NCBI GenBank assembly: GCA_021792975.1 | Contig: JAJYTR010000003.1 | Location: 24,693-80,533, forward strand | Direction: 5' to 3' | Length of the DNA stretch: 55,841 bases | Source of the DNA: Pseudomonadota bacterium | Lineage (GTDB): Bacteria > Pseudomonadota > Gammaproteobacteria > Xanthomonadales > Rhodanobacteraceae | Shown: piece by piece, positions 36,326 through 45,711 of the stretch | Layout of the letters: each line of letters opens with the position of its first letter | Position numbering within the stretch: the stretch's first letter is position 1 | Program-made: the position numbers and the translations under genes | The notes under the pieces: model-generated | The model's input: only the letters and a program-made list of their open reading frames with translations | Told to the model about the DNA's origin: nothing | The model's database searches: none

Positions 36326-37581
36326 TGGCCGCAGCCCCCGATGCCTGGAAACCCAGGAACAAGGCCCTCGCCTGGATCGAGGACCGCCTGCCGATCTTCG
36401 GCTTCATGCGCGCCCACACCGCCGAGTACTACGCGCCGAAGAACTTCAACTTCATGTACTACTTCGGCTCGCTGGCAATGCTGGTGCTGGTCAACCAGAT
36501 CGTCACCGGCATCTTCCTGACGATGAATTTCAACCCCAGCGCGGCCGGGGCCTTCGCCTCGGTCGAGTACATCATGCGCGATGTCGAGTGGGGCTGGCTG
36601 ATCCGCTACATGCACACCACCGGCGCGTCGCTGTTCTTCGTGGTGGTGTATCTGCACATGTTCCGCGCCCTGATGTACGGCTCCTACAAGCAGCCGCGCG
36701 AACTGCTGTGGGTGATCGGCATGCTGATCTACCTCGCGCTGATGGCCGAGGCCTTCATGGGCTACGTGCTGCCCTGGGGGCAGATGTCGTTCTGGGGCGC
36801 CAAGGTGATCATCTCGCTGTTCGGCGCGGTGCCGGTGATCGGCAACAGGCTGGTCGAGTGGATCATGGGCGATTTCCTGCCCGCCGACGCCACCCTCAAC
36901 CGCTTCTTCGCCCTGCATGTGATCGCCCTGCCGCTGGTGCTGCTGCTGCTGGTGGTGCTGCACCTCGGCGCGCTGCACACCTCCGGTTCCAACAATCCGG
37001 ATGGCATCGAGATCAAGCAGCACAAGGGGCCGGACGGCAAGCCGCTGGACGGCATCCCCTTCCACCCCTACTACACGGTCAAGGATCTGGTGGGCGTGGG
37101 ATTTTTCCTGCTGATCGCCGCGTTCATCATCTTCTACCAGCCGACCTTCTTCGGGCTGTTCCTCGAGAAGGACAACTTCGTGCCGGCCAATCCGCTGGTG
37201 ACGCCGGCGGCGATCCACCCGGTGTGGTACTTCACGCCGTTCTACGCGATGCTGCGCTCGATTCCCAGCAAGGGGCTGGGCGTGCTGACCCTGTTCGCGG
37301 CGGTCGCGGTGCTGTTCTTCCTGCCCTGGATCGACCGCGGCAGGGTGAAGTCGATGCGCTACCGCGGCAGCGGTTACAAGATCGCCATCGCGGTGTTCGC
37401 GCTCACGTTCATCTGGCTGGGCAAGATCGGCATCGGCGAGAGCACCTGGATCGGCGACACCTACATCGCGCGCGCGCTGACCGTGGTGTACTTCGCCTTT
37501 TTCGTGTTCCTCTGGGCCTATACCTACTTCGGCTGGGAAAAGACCAAGCCGGTTCCCGAACGGGTGACCATGCATGAATAA
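36325..37581 (+). CDS. petB: cytochrome b of the bc1 complex
   Basis: The 418-residue integral membrane subunit carries two b-type haems and the quinol oxidation and reduction sites. Typical segments are GSLAMLVLVNQIVTG, the haem His pairs (RYMHTTGAS, YLHMFRAL, RFFALHVIALP and VLHLGALHTSGSNNP), GYVLPWGQMSFWGA, and PEWY-equivalent HPVWYFTPFYAML, where the usual Glu of the PEWY motif is replaced (PVWY). Length fits a fused b-type subunit with eight helices. It overlaps petC by 8 bp. Confidence 0.96.
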   Translation: MAAAPDAWKPRNKALAWIEDRLPIFGFMRAHTAEYYAPKNFNFMYYFGSLAMLVLVNQIVTGIFLTMNFNPSAAGAFASVEYIMRDVEWGWLIRYMHTTGASLFFVVVYLHMFRALMYGSYKQPRELLWVIGMLIYLALMAEAFMGYVLPWGQMSFWGAKVIISLFGAVPVIGNRLVEWIMGDFLPADATLNRFFALHVIALPLVLLLLVVLHLGALHTSGSNNPDGIEIKQHKGPDGKPLDGIPFHPYYTVKDLVGVGFFLLIAAFIIFYQPTFFGLFLEKDNFVPANPLVTPAAIHPVWYFTPFYAMLRSIPSKGLGVLTLFAAVAVLFFLPWIDRGRVKSMRYRGSGYKIAIAVFALTFIWLGKIGIGESTWIGDTYIARALTVVYFAFFVFLWAYTYFGWEKTKPVPERVTMHE

Positions 37582-38314
37582 GCGCTTGTGGTGCGGGCTG
37601 CTGCTGGGCTTCGCGCTGGCGGCGGGTGCCGTGCACGCGGAGGAGGCCGCCGCCACGCTGTATCCGGCCAACGTCAACCTCAACGACAGGGCTTCGGTGC
37701 AGCGCGGCGCGCGCATTTTCTTCAACTACTGCGCCGGCTGCCATTCGCTGGAATACATGCGTTACTCGCGCATCGCGAGCGATCTGGGCCTGACCGAACA
37801 GCAGGTCATGTCGAACCTCGTGTTCAACGGCGCCAAGTTCGACGATCCGGCTCTGTCCAGCATGCCGGCAGCGGATGCCGCGAAATGGTTCGGCAGGGCG
37901 CCGCCCGACCTCTCGCTGGAGGTGCGGGCCAAGGGCGCCGACTGGGTGTACAGCTATCTGAAGTCGTTCTATCTCGATCCCACCCGGCCGGTGGGCTGGA
38001 ACAACACGGTCTTCCCCAGCACGTCCATGCCCGATCCGCTGTGGTCGCTGCAGGGCGTGCAGACCGCGGTGTTCGCCCCGGCCAAGCCCGGGCGGGATGC
38101 CCGGGTCGAGAAGCTCGATCTCAGCCGGCCCGGGCTGGAGACGCCGCAGCAGTTCGATCGCACGGCGCGCGATGTCACCGCTTTTCTCGCCTACGTGGCC
38201 GAACCCAACGTCTACGAACGCGAGCGCCTGGGGGTATGGGTGATCCTCTACCTGGTGGCGTTTTCGCTGCTTGCGCTTTTTCTCAAGCACGAGTATTGGA
38301 AGGACGTTCACTGA
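37574..38314 (+). CDS. petC: cytochrome c1 of the bc1 complex
   Basis: The 246-residue protein has a signal peptide (MNKRLWCGLLLGFALAAGAVHA), a c-type haem motif CAGCH (about residues 54-58 in FNYCAGCHSLEYMRYSR), and a C-terminal membrane anchor (VWVILYLVAFSLLALFLKHEYW). It passes electrons from the Rieske protein to a soluble or membrane cytochrome c. The order petA-petB-petC with overlaps is one operon, driven by the promoter at 35623. Confidence 0.96.
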   Translation: MNKRLWCGLLLGFALAAGAVHAEEAAATLYPANVNLNDRASVQRGARIFFNYCAGCHSLEYMRYSRIASDLGLTEQQVMSNLVFNGAKFDDPALSSMPAADAAKWFGRAPPDLSLEVRAKGADWVYSYLKSFYLDPTRPVGWNNTVFPSTSMPDPLWSLQGVQTAVFAPAKPGRDARVEKLDLSRPGLETPQQFDRTARDVTAFLAYVAEPNVYERERLGVWVILYLVAFSLLALFLKHEYWKDVH

Positions 38315-38350
38315 CATCCGCGAGCGGTTCGCGGCATCGATGGGGGGTCC

Positions 38351-38974
38351 ATGGCGCAGAACCCGCGTATGCGCAACGTGCTGACGCTGTACACGCTGGC
38401 CGACGACATCCAGTGCCATCGGGTGCGTCTGGTGCTGGCCGCCAAGGGTGTGGCCTATGAGCGCGAACTGGTCGACGCGGCCAGGCCGCCGCCCGAGCTG
38501 GCCGAGCTCAATCCCTACGGCAGCACACCGACGCTGGTCGACCGGGATCTCAGCCTGTACGACACCACGGTCATCTGCGAGTACATCGACGAGCGCTTCC
38601 CGCATCCGCCGTTGATGCCGATCGATCCGCAATCGCGCGCGCGGCTGCGGCTGGTGCAGAACCGCGTCGAGCGCGACTGGCTGCCGATGGTGGCGGGTAT
38701 CCAGGCGGGCGGGCGCAGCGGCGAGACGGCGCGCCGGCAGCTCCGCGAATCGCTGCTGGCCTCGGTGCCGCTGTTCAAGATGGCCAAGTTCGTGCTCAAT
38801 CACGAAATCAGCCTCGCCGACTGCATGGTGGCTCCGCTGATCTGGCGACTCCCCGCGCTGGGCATCGACCTGCCGCGCAGCGCCGCGCCGGTCATCGACT
38901 ACGGTGAGCGCCTGTTCGCCAGCCAGGGTTTCAGCCGCAGCCTGACCGCCGAGGAAAGGGCGCTGCGCCAATGA
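38351..38974 (+). CDS. sspA: stringent starvation protein A
   Basis: The 207-residue protein has a glutathione-transferase fold. The thioredoxin-like half contains LYTLADDIQCHRVRLVLAAKGV and GSTPTLVDRDLSLYDTTVICEYIDERFPHPPLMP, a close match to SspA. In E. coli it binds RNA polymerase and helps survival under starvation and acid. It is not expected to be an active transferase. It lies 36 bp after petC, as in many gammaproteobacteria, and its stop overlaps the sspB start (ATGA). Confidence 0.95.
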   Translation: MAQNPRMRNVLTLYTLADDIQCHRVRLVLAAKGVAYERELVDAARPPPELAELNPYGSTPTLVDRDLSLYDTTVICEYIDERFPHPPLMPIDPQSRARLRLVQNRVERDWLPMVAGIQAGGRSGETARRQLRESLLASVPLFKMAKFVLNHEISLADCMVAPLIWRLPALGIDLPRSAAPVIDYGERLFASQGFSRSLTAEERALRQ

Positions 38975-39405
38975 GTGGCGAGGCGCCGGCCATGACCTCC
39001 ACGCGCCCCTACCTGCTGCGCGCGATGGTGGACTGGATCAACGACAACGGGCTGACGCCGCACATCCAGGTCGACGCGCGCGTGCCCGGCGTCCGCGTGC
39101 CCGCGTCCGCAGTACGCGAAGGCAGGATCACCCTGAACATCGCGTCGCGCGCGGTGGTGCAGTTGCACATGGACAATGAGGGCATCGCTTTCCAGGCGCG
39201 CTTCAGTGGCGTGCCCCACGCGGTCTATGTGCCGATGGCGGCGGTGGAGGCGGTCTACGCGCGCGAGAACGGACAGGGCATGGCCTTCGCTGCCGAAGAA
39301 CCCGCCGTCGCCGCGGCCCCGCCCGCCACGGCGGCGCCCGCGCAGCCCGCGCCGTCCGGCGATGGCCGGCCCGTACGGCCGCCGCACCTGCGCGTGATCA
39401 AGTAG
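38971..39405 (+). CDS. sspB: ClpXP protease specificity-enhancing factor SspB
   Basis: The 144-residue adaptor brings ssrA-tagged peptides to ClpXP. The N-terminal substrate-binding domain (about residues 7-115) includes TSTRPYLLRAMVDWINDNGLTPH and RITLNIASRAV. A flexible Ala/Pro-rich linker follows, and the basic end PPHLRVIK is the ClpX-docking tail. The start overlaps sspA; an internal ATG (residue 8) is a possible alternative. Confidence 0.95.
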   Translation: MSGEAPAMTSTRPYLLRAMVDWINDNGLTPHIQVDARVPGVRVPASAVREGRITLNIASRAVVQLHMDNEGIAFQARFSGVPHAVYVPMAAVEAVYARENGQGMAFAAEEPAVAAAPPATAAPAQPAPSGDGRPVRPPHLRVIK

Positions 39406-39418
39406 CCGCGTACCGCAG

Positions 39419-40267
39419 TCAATCCGTCACGCGCAGCGAGAAATCCACCGCGTGCACGTGCTTGGTGAGCGCACCGATGGAGATGAAATCCACGCCGGTT
39501 TCGGCGATGGCCCGCAACTGCCCGCGCTCCACGCCGCCGGAAGCTTCCAGCGCCACGCGGCCGGCCGCCCGGCGCACCACCTCGCGGATCGATTCCAGCG
39601 CGAAGTTGTCCAGCAGGATGCGTGTCGGTCGCAGGGCCAGGGCCTCGTCGAACTGCTGCAGCGACTCCACTTCGACCACCAGCGGCAATCGCGGAAACAG
39701 CGTGCGCGCGGCCTGTACCGCAGGCGTGATGCCGCCGGCGGTGGCGATGTGGTTTTCCTTCAGCAGCACCATGTCGTACAGGCCGGCGCGGTGGTTGCCG
39801 CCGCCACCGCAGCGCACGGCGTACTTCTGCGCGTGACGCAGACCGGGCAGGGTCTTGCGGGTATCGAGGATGCGTGCGCCGGTGCCGGCCACGGCAGCCA
39901 CGTATTCGGCGGTCGCGGTGGCGGTGGCGGAGAGCGTCTGCAGGAAGTTGATGGCGCAGCGCTCGGCGCTCAGCAGGGCGCGGCTGCGGCCTTCGAGGGT
40001 GCAGACGGTGCTGTCCGCGTGCAGGGTGTCGCCGTCGGCCGCGTGCCACTGGCAGCGCACCTCGGGGTCGCGTGCGCGCATGCATGCCTCGAACCAGGGA
40101 GCGCCGGCCAGCACCGCCGGTTCCCGACACACCAGTCGCGCACGCAGCGGCACGTCCGGCAACAGCGCGGCACTGACGTCACCGCTGCCGATGTCTTCCT
40201 CCAGCGCGCGGGCGACGTCTTGCGCGATGGCGGCGGCCTCGGCCGGTCGCAGCGCGCTGTGGCTCAT
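39419..40267 (-). CDS. nadC: nicotinate-nucleotide pyrophosphorylase (carboxylating)
   Basis: The 282-residue enzyme makes nicotinate mononucleotide from quinolinate and PRPP in NAD synthesis. Recognisable parts are DVSAALLPD near the start, INFLQTLSATAT, TRKTLPGLRHAQKYAVRCGGG (substrate-binding Arg/Lys/His) and LKENHI. The C-terminal ASGGVERGQLRAIAETGVDFISIGALTKH holds the phosphate. Its ATG overlaps the stop of the DUF1631 gene (ATGA). It is convergent with sspB. Confidence 0.96.
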   Translation of the reverse strand: MSHSALRPAEAAAIAQDVARALEEDIGSGDVSAALLPDVPLRARLVCREPAVLAGAPWFEACMRARDPEVRCQWHAADGDTLHADSTVCTLEGRSRALLSAERCAINFLQTLSATATATAEYVAAVAGTGARILDTRKTLPGLRHAQKYAVRCGGGGNHRAGLYDMVLLKENHIATAGGITPAVQAARTLFPRLPLVVEVESLQQFDEALALRPTRILLDNFALESIREVVRRAAGRVALEASGGVERGQLRAIAETGVDFISIGALTKHVHAVDFSLRVTD

Positions 40268-42567
40268 GCCCGTGCGGTGGGCGCCGCCGCCTGTGCGTTG
40301 CGCAGCCGCTCGACGATGGCGTCCAGCGCGCGGTCGAACAGCGGCACCTCCTCGAGCAGCACGGCCCGGCCCGATTCGATTTCGCCGGCCAGCTGCGCGG
40401 CCGCACGGTCACCCACCTTCAGGCCCCGCCGGTTCACGAACAGGTAGCGCCCGCTGATGGGGCTGATCCAGGACAGCTTGGCGCGTTCGCGTCCGCCATC
40501 GGCGGCGATGAACTCGAACCAGCTGCCCACCTTCAGCGCGCGCACGGTTTCCAGCGCCTCGGCCAGGCCGGCCGGCATCGGCGTACCGGCACTGCCGTGG
40601 GCGGCATCGGGCTGAAGCCCGGCCACCGGTTCGGGTTCGAGCGCGGGCGGCAGTACGGTCTCGATGGCGTGATCGGCGGCGGCGGCGTCCGCCGCGCCGG
40701 ACGGGGCCGACACGCCCGCGTCCAGCAGCGGCCGGTACAGCGCGTTGAGCTGCTCGAGCAGGCGATTCTGGTCAGGCTCCTGCAGCGCCACCGTGGCCAG
40801 TCCCTGGCGCAGGCGCCGTTCCAGCTCCGGCAGCAGCGCATGCAGTCGCTGCCGCGCGGGCGCGTCCGGCTTGGGCTCGAAGCTCCACAGCAGGTCGTCC
40901 ATGAATCGCAGCGCGCTGCGGTACTCCGCGGAGTCCGCGCCCTGGCGCAGCAGCAGCAGCACCAGGTAATTGGCCCATGGGCGTGTCAGCAGACTGCGCA
41001 CCAGCTGCGGCGGATCGTGCCCCTGCAGCCGGTCGAGCACGGCGTTGGCGGCCGTGCGCCGCGCATGCTCGAGCTTCTCGCGGCCGCGCGCGGCCTCCGC
41101 GGCGCGCATTTCGGTGAGTTCGGCACGCTTGCGGTGCGCGTCCAGCTTGCCGCTGAAATCGGCCAGCAGGCGTTCGAAGACGCCGAGATCGTCGTCGAAA
41201 TCCTGCAGCAGGCGCTCGACCACGGCGCGTACTTCCTCCAGCAGCCGCTGATCGGGATCGGATTCGCGCGACCAGCCCTTGGCCGCATCGGCGAGTGCGT
41301 CCAGGAGCCGGCGCGCCGGGTGCGCGCGCTGGGCGAACAGGCGGCGGTCGAGGATGGCCACCTTGAGGTAGGGAATCTGCAACCGCGCCAGCAGCGCCTG
41401 CATCTCCGCCGGCAGGTTGCGGTCCTGCAGGATGAACTCGAACAGCATGCTGACCAGGTCGATGGTGTCTTCGTCAGCCTCGGACACGCGCGCGCGCGCC
41501 TGCCCGCTGATGCGGGCCACCTGTTCGAGCAGGTCGTCCTTGACGTGCCGCACTTCGCCCAGCGCCTCGTTGGCACTGCGCGCGGCCAGGTTGGCGCGGG
41601 CAATCTCGGCCTGCAGCAGGGTCAGAGCACCCAGCAGTTCGGCCGGACCGGGCAGCGGCCGGTAGGACGCGACGGTCGCGGGAGCGGCCGGCGGCACGTC
41701 GGCAGCGCTCGCCGTCAGCGGTCCGCGGCGTGCCGCGAGCAGGGCGCCCAGTTGCGTGAGCAGGTCGGCCTGCGCGGCGAGTTCCTCGCTGGTGGCCGCG
41801 GCGGCACCGGGTATCCGTGACGCCGCCTCCGCGGTTGCGGCGGCGGCAGTACGCGCAGCGCCCGGGTGGCGGATGTGCGGCAGCACGCCGGCCTGGGCCA
41901 GCGTCACGTTGAGTTCTTCGTAGAGCGCCTCCAGTCCGTTCATCACGTAGCGGTCGAACAGCTTGTAGACGATCAGCTTGACGCGTACACCGGTCTCCAG
42001 CTCGCGCAGCGCGGTGCGGAACGCCTGCGCCAGGGCGCCGGGATCCAGCGGTCCCAGCACGTTGTCGAAACGCACGCCACCAGCCAGCACCGACAGCCGT
42101 TCGTTGAGCGCGAACAGGCTGCGTGCCAGGCGCTGTTCGGCCTTGCTGGACATGCTGCCGACCGCCAGCGATTCCTCCAGCTCCGCGTCCTCGACCAGGC
42201 TCAGTTCGCCGCGCGCAGAGCCGGTCTCGGCGACGGCGCGGCGGTCGTGCAGGCGCCCTGCGGCCAGGTTGGCCAACCTCTTGCCGACGTCTTCCACGAA
42301 CAGCCGCTCGATCAGACCGCGTTTCTTGCGCAACTCGCGCATGCCGTCGAAGTACTCGACCTGCAACGCGTTGCTGGCGGCTTTCTCGGCCAGGTCGAAA
42401 AGGGCGTCGTCGATGCTGTCGAACAGGCTGGAGCCGAGCGACTGCAGGTGCCGCGTGACCGTGCTGCGCACGGCACCGAGCAGCTCGCCCGGACGCTCCA
42501 GCGTATCGCGCCGCGTGGCAATCGGCACGATCTTGCCGGGCACGGGGGTTTCTTCTGGAGCGCTCAT
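40264..42567 (-). CDS. DUF1631 family protein
   Basis: The product has 767 residues from ATG 42567 (MSAPEETPVPGK); the frame extends to 42639, so an earlier start at 42600 is possible. It matches the large, mostly helical DUF1631 family of gammaproteobacteria. Recognisable segments are SLFDSIDDALFDLAEKA near the N-terminus, RRDTLERP before it, and a C-terminal PilZ-like part (LKVGSWFEFIAADGGRERAKLSWISPISGRYLFVNRRGLKV). No function is established; the PilZ-like tail suggests a link to cyclic di-GMP. It has no signal peptide. It is translationally coupled to nadC. Confidence 0.87.
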   Translation of the reverse strand: MSAPEETPVPGKIVPIATRRDTLERPGELLGAVRSTVTRHLQSLGSSLFDSIDDALFDLAEKAASNALQVEYFDGMRELRKKRGLIERLFVEDVGKRLANLAAGRLHDRRAVAETGSARGELSLVEDAELEESLAVGSMSSKAEQRLARSLFALNERLSVLAGGVRFDNVLGPLDPGALAQAFRTALRELETGVRVKLIVYKLFDRYVMNGLEALYEELNVTLAQAGVLPHIRHPGAARTAAAATAEAASRIPGAAAATSEELAAQADLLTQLGALLAARRGPLTASAADVPPAAPATVASYRPLPGPAELLGALTLLQAEIARANLAARSANEALGEVRHVKDDLLEQVARISGQARARVSEADEDTIDLVSMLFEFILQDRNLPAEMQALLARLQIPYLKVAILDRRLFAQRAHPARRLLDALADAAKGWSRESDPDQRLLEEVRAVVERLLQDFDDDLGVFERLLADFSGKLDAHRKRAELTEMRAAEAARGREKLEHARRTAANAVLDRLQGHDPPQLVRSLLTRPWANYLVLLLLRQGADSAEYRSALRFMDDLLWSFEPKPDAPARQRLHALLPELERRLRQGLATVALQEPDQNRLLEQLNALYRPLLDAGVSAPSGAADAAAADHAIETVLPPALEPEPVAGLQPDAAHGSAGTPMPAGLAEALETVRALKVGSWFEFIAADGGRERAKLSWISPISGRYLFVNRRGLKVGDRAAAQLAGEIESGRAVLLEEVPLFDRALDAIVERLRNAQAAAPTARA

Positions 42568-42648
42568 GGCGGCTTGGGACGCGGCGTTTCGGACTGCCAT
42601 TGTTGCCCAGGGTAGCGAAAGCGACGTGATCGCCGTCACGCCCGGGCG

Positions 42649-42915
42649 TCAGTGCGGAAAGGAATTCAACTGTGTGCTGCCGATGCCCTCGTCGCCCAGC
42701 AGCACCGGAACACCTTCGTCGATGCGGTAGATCACCTTGCCATCACGGCTAATCAGACCTTCGGCCAGCGGCCGCGTCACCGCCACGCCCGCGACCGTCT
42801 GCACCGTGCCTTCGCCGATGGCGCGGTTGAGCGCATCGAGCTCGGCGCGCGTGAGCGGGCGCAGCGGGGTGCGGCTGACCGGGCAGACCAGGATGTCGAG
42901 CAGTCGCGAGTCCAT
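42649..42915 (-). CDS. Trm112 family protein
   Basis: The 88-residue protein begins MDSRLLDILVCPVSRTPLRPL, the typical start of Trm112/YcaR proteins, and contains DGKVIYRIDEGVPVLLGDEGI, the other conserved block. The first Cys-Pro (VCP) is kept, but the second CxxC of zinc-binding members is absent, as is common in bacterial YcaR types. It may activate methyltransferases by analogy with eukaryotic Trm112. It is divergent from purE, 54 bp away. Confidence 0.88.
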   Translation of the reverse strand: MDSRLLDILVCPVSRTPLRPLTRAELDALNRAIGEGTVQTVAGVAVTRPLAEGLISRDGKVIYRIDEGVPVLLGDEGIGSTQLNSFPH

Positions 42916-42940
42916 GATGCGGGGCCGTGCGGAGCCCATG

Positions 42941-42947
42941 TACGATA
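42941..42947. promoter_or_regulatory. overlapping divergent -10 boxes for trm112 and purE
   Basis: TACGAT (plus strand, toward purE) and TATCGT (minus strand, toward trm112) share five bases. On the minus strand TTGGCC lies 17 bp upstream as -35. The two promoters could not be bound by polymerase at the same time. Confidence 0.35.
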
Positions 42948-42969
42948 GCCGTTTTGACGAGGCCGGCCA

Positions 42970-43482
42970 ATGCCCGAAACCGTCCACAACCCGCACGTCG
43001 GCGTGGTGATGGGTTCGCGCTCGGACTGGGAGACGCTGCGGCATGCCGCGGCCACCCTCGAGGATCTGGGCATCGCCCACGAGGTGCGCGTGGTGTCGGC
43101 GCATCGCACCCCCGATCTGCTGTTCGACTATGCCGCGCAGGCCATGGCGCGCGGCATCCGCGTCCTCGTGGCCGGCGCCGGCGGCGCGGCGCATCTGCCG
43201 GGCATGCTGGCGGCCAAGACGCCGCTGCCCGTGCTGGGCGTGCCGGTGCAGTCGCAGGCACTCAATGGTCTGGACTCGCTGCTGTCCATCGTGCAGATGC
43301 CGGCTGGCATCCCCGTGGGCACGCTGGCCATCGGACGCGCCGGGGCGGTGAACGCGGCGCTGCTGGCGGCCGCGATTCTGGCGCTGGCCGATCCCGCACT
43401 GGCCCAGCGGCTGGAGGCCTACCGGCGCGCGCAGACCGACGCGGTTCTTGCCGTGCCCGATCCCCGCGGGCCGGCGTCGTGA
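42970..43482 (+). CDS. purE: N5-carboxyaminoimidazole ribonucleotide mutase
   Basis: The 170-residue enzyme moves the carboxyl group of N5-CAIR to give CAIR in purine synthesis. Signature segments are [23 protein letters not shown] and [17 protein letters not shown], forming the AIR-binding site. Length is normal for class I PurE. It overlaps purK by 4 bp (GTGA), which implies coupled translation of the two enzymes that handle the unstable N5-CAIR. Confidence 0.97.
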   Translation: MPETVHNPHVGVVMGSRSDWETLRHAAATLEDLGIAHEVRVVSAHRTPDLLFDYAAQAMARGIRVLVAGAGGAAHLPGMLAAKTPLPVLGVPVQSQALNGLDSLLSIVQMPAGIPVGTLAIGRAGAVNAALLAAAILALADPALAQRLEAYRRAQTDAVLAVPDPRGPAS

Positions 43483-44639
43483 GCCGACGCCAGCCGGTCG
43501 TCGGCATACTCGGCGGCGGCCAACTGGCGCGCATGCTGGTGCTGGCGGGTGCGCCGCTGGGGGTCAATTTTGCGGTGGTCGACGGCAGCCGCGACGCCTG
43601 TGCCGGCCAGGTGGCGCCGCTGCATGTGGCGGACTGGCGCGATTTCGATGCGCTGGAACGTTTCGCGGCCGGGGTCGATGTGGTCACCTTCGATTTCGAG
43701 AACGTGCCGGCGGAAACCGCGCAGTGGCTGAGCGCGCGCGTTCCGGTATTCCCGGGCCCTGCGGCGCTGGCGCTGGCACAGGACCGGGTCAGCGAGAAGA
43801 ACGCCTTCCGCGCCATTGGCCTGCAGACGCCCGCCTTCGAGCCGATTGCCAGCCGGGCCGAACTGGACGCCGCGGCGGTGCGGGTGGGGCTGCCGGCCAT
43901 CCTGAAAACACGCCGGCTGGGCTACGACGGCAAAGGCCAGTTCCGGTTGCGCGGGGTGGCGGACCTGGATTCAGCCTGGGCGGCGCTGGGCGCGCAGGCG
44001 CAACCGCACGGTCTGGTGCTGGAGGCTTTCGTGCCGTTCACGCGCGAGCTGTCGGTGATCGCAGTACGCGGGCGCGACGGCGATTTCCGGGCCTGGCCGC
44101 TGACGCAGAACTGGCATCGCGATGGCATCCTGGCATTGAGCCTGGCGCCGGCCGCCGCCGCGCCGGAACTGCAGCGGCAGGCGCTGGAGCACGCCCGTCA
44201 ACTGGCCGAACGCCTGGATTACGTCGGTGTGCTGGCACTGGAGCTGTTCGAGCACGAGGGCCGGCTGCTGGGCAACGAGATGGCGCCACGCGTGCACAAC
44301 TCGGGGCACTGGAGCATCGAGGGCGCCGTCGTGAGCCAGTTCGAGAACCACGTGCGCGCAGTGCTGGGCTGGCCGCTGGGCGACACCGCGCTGCGTGCGC
44401 CGAGCCTCATGTTCAACTGGATCGGCGCGCTGCCGCAGCCGGCCGTCGCCGCCCTGGCGCTCTCCGCGGTTCGTTGGCACGACTACGGCAAGGCGCCGCG
44501 TCCGGGCCGCAAGGTGGGGCATGCCACGGTGTGCGCCGCCGATGCCGGCGTGCTGGCGCGACAGGCGCGTGCACTGGCGCGGGCGCTGGCTTGCGAGGAC
44601 CAGCTGGAGGCCGCGCGGCCCTGGCTGCCGGCGGCATGA
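43479..44639 (+). CDS. purK: 5-(carboxyamino)imidazole ribonucleotide synthase
   Basis: The 386-residue ATP-grasp enzyme makes N5-CAIR from AIR, bicarbonate and ATP. It starts at GTG 43479 ([19 protein letters not shown]). Also visible are [25 protein letters not shown] (ATP binding) and the catalytic end [21 protein letters not shown]. The substrate of this enzyme feeds purE, with which it overlaps. Length is close to the usual 355-390. Confidence 0.97.
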   Translation: MSRRQPVVGILGGGQLARMLVLAGAPLGVNFAVVDGSRDACAGQVAPLHVADWRDFDALERFAAGVDVVTFDFENVPAETAQWLSARVPVFPGPAALALAQDRVSEKNAFRAIGLQTPAFEPIASRAELDAAAVRVGLPAILKTRRLGYDGKGQFRLRGVADLDSAWAALGAQAQPHGLVLEAFVPFTRELSVIAVRGRDGDFRAWPLTQNWHRDGILALSLAPAAAAPELQRQALEHARQLAERLDYVGVLALELFEHEGRLLGNEMAPRVHNSGHWSIEGAVVSQFENHVRAVLGWPLGDTALRAPSLMFNWIGALPQPAVAALALSAVRWHDYGKAPRPGRKVGHATVCAADAGVLARQARALARALACEDQLEAARPWLPAA

Positions 44640-44688
44640 CCGGGCCGCGGCGTGTGCCGCGGCTTTCGCGATCGGCGCGCGCCGGAGT

Positions 44689-45267
44689 TCAGGCCAGCCG
44701 GCGGGCGGCGTGGTCCCAGTTGACCAGCTTCCAGAAGGCCTCGATGTACTTGGGGCGCGCGTTGCGGTAGTCGATGTAGTAGGCGTGCTCCCAGACGTCG
44801 CAGGTCAGCAGCGGACGGTCGGCGCCGGTCAGCGGCGTGGCGGCATTGGAGGTGCTGGCCAGGCCCAGGCTGCCGTCCGGGCGCTGTACCAGCCAGACCC
44901 AGCCCGAGCCGAAGGTGCCCACGGCGGTCTTGGTGAACTCCTCGCGGAACTTTTCGACCGATCCGAACGCCTTGACCAGCGCGTCGGCCAGCTTGCCGCC
45001 GGGATCGCCGCCGCCCTTGGGCGAGAGCGAATTCCAGTAGAAGGTGTGATTCCACACCTGCGCGGCGTTGTTGAACAGGCCGCCGCTGGCCTTGCGCACG
45101 ATCGATTCCAGATCCATGCCCTCGAACTCGGTGCCTTTGATCAGATGGTTGGTGTTGGTGACGTAGGTGGCGTGGTGCTTGCCGTAGTGGAAGTCCAGGG
45201 TTTCCGCCGAGATGTGCGGCTCCAGTGCCGCGCGGTCGTAGGGGAGGGCAGGGAGTTCGATGGTCAT
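44689..45267 (-). CDS. sodB: superoxide dismutase (Fe/Mn family)
   Basis: The 192-residue enzyme dismutates superoxide. Metal ligands are recognisable: His in [23 protein letters not shown] (His27), His in NHTFYWNS, Asp and His in [17 protein letters not shown]. The length, and the pattern [14 protein letters not shown] and GSGWVWLV, favour an iron enzyme, but metal choice cannot be fixed from sequence alone. GGAG precedes the ATG. It is divergent from grxD, a shared oxidative-stress and iron context. Confidence 0.95.
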   Translation of the reverse strand: MTIELPALPYDRAALEPHISAETLDFHYGKHHATYVTNTNHLIKGTEFEGMDLESIVRKASGGLFNNAAQVWNHTFYWNSLSPKGGGDPGGKLADALVKAFGSVEKFREEFTKTAVGTFGSGWVWLVQRPDGSLGLASTSNAATPLTGADRPLLTCDVWEHAYYIDYRNARPKYIEAFWKLVNWDHAARRLA

Positions 45268-45329
45268 GGAAGGCTCCTTATCGTCAGGACGAGGGCCGCG
45301 CGCACGCGGAGAGGGCGGCCCGGCGCTGC

Positions 45330-45335
45330 TAGACT
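45330..45335 (+). promoter_or_regulatory. candidate -10 box of grxD
   Basis: GCTAGACT with TAGACT at 45330-45335 lies 47 bp before grxD. The same GCTAGACT occurs before gltX and proS. Confidence 0.4.
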
Positions 45336-45381
45336 GCGCGGCCGGTGCGGCTTGCATCACCCTAAGTCTAACGGCCCTGCA

Positions 45382-45711
45382 ATGGATGTGAATCAACGCA
45401 TCAAGGCCCTGCTCGAGGCGCACCCGCTGGTGCTGTTCATGAAGGGCACGCCGCAATATCCGATGTGCGGCTACTCCAGCCGCGCCGTGCAGGTGCTGCG
45501 CGAGGTCGGCGCGCGTTTCCACGCGGTCAACGTGCTGGAAGACGCCGAACTGCGCGCCGCACTGCCGCGCTTCGCCAACTGGCCCACCTTCCCGCAGCTG
45601 TTCCTGCACGGCGAACTGCTGGGCGGCTGCGACATCGTGCTCGAGCTCAAGGCTTCCGGCGAACTGCAGAAGCTGGCCGCGGAAACCGGCCTGCGCGGAG
45701 CGGCGGCGTGA
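45382..45711 (+). CDS. grxD: monothiol glutaredoxin (Grx4 type)
   Basis: The 109-residue protein carries the single active-site cysteine in MCGYS (CGFS in most members, with Tyr for Phe here), together with [36 protein letters not shown] for glutathione binding and the normal length. These glutaredoxins bind a 2Fe-2S cluster at the dimer interface and serve iron-sulfur trafficking. The gene overlaps the following SDR gene by 4 bp (GTGA). Confidence 0.94.
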   Translation: MDVNQRIKALLEAHPLVLFMKGTPQYPMCGYSSRAVQVLREVGARFHAVNVLEDAELRAALPRFANWPTFPQLFLHGELLGGCDIVLELKASGELQKLAAETGLRGAAA

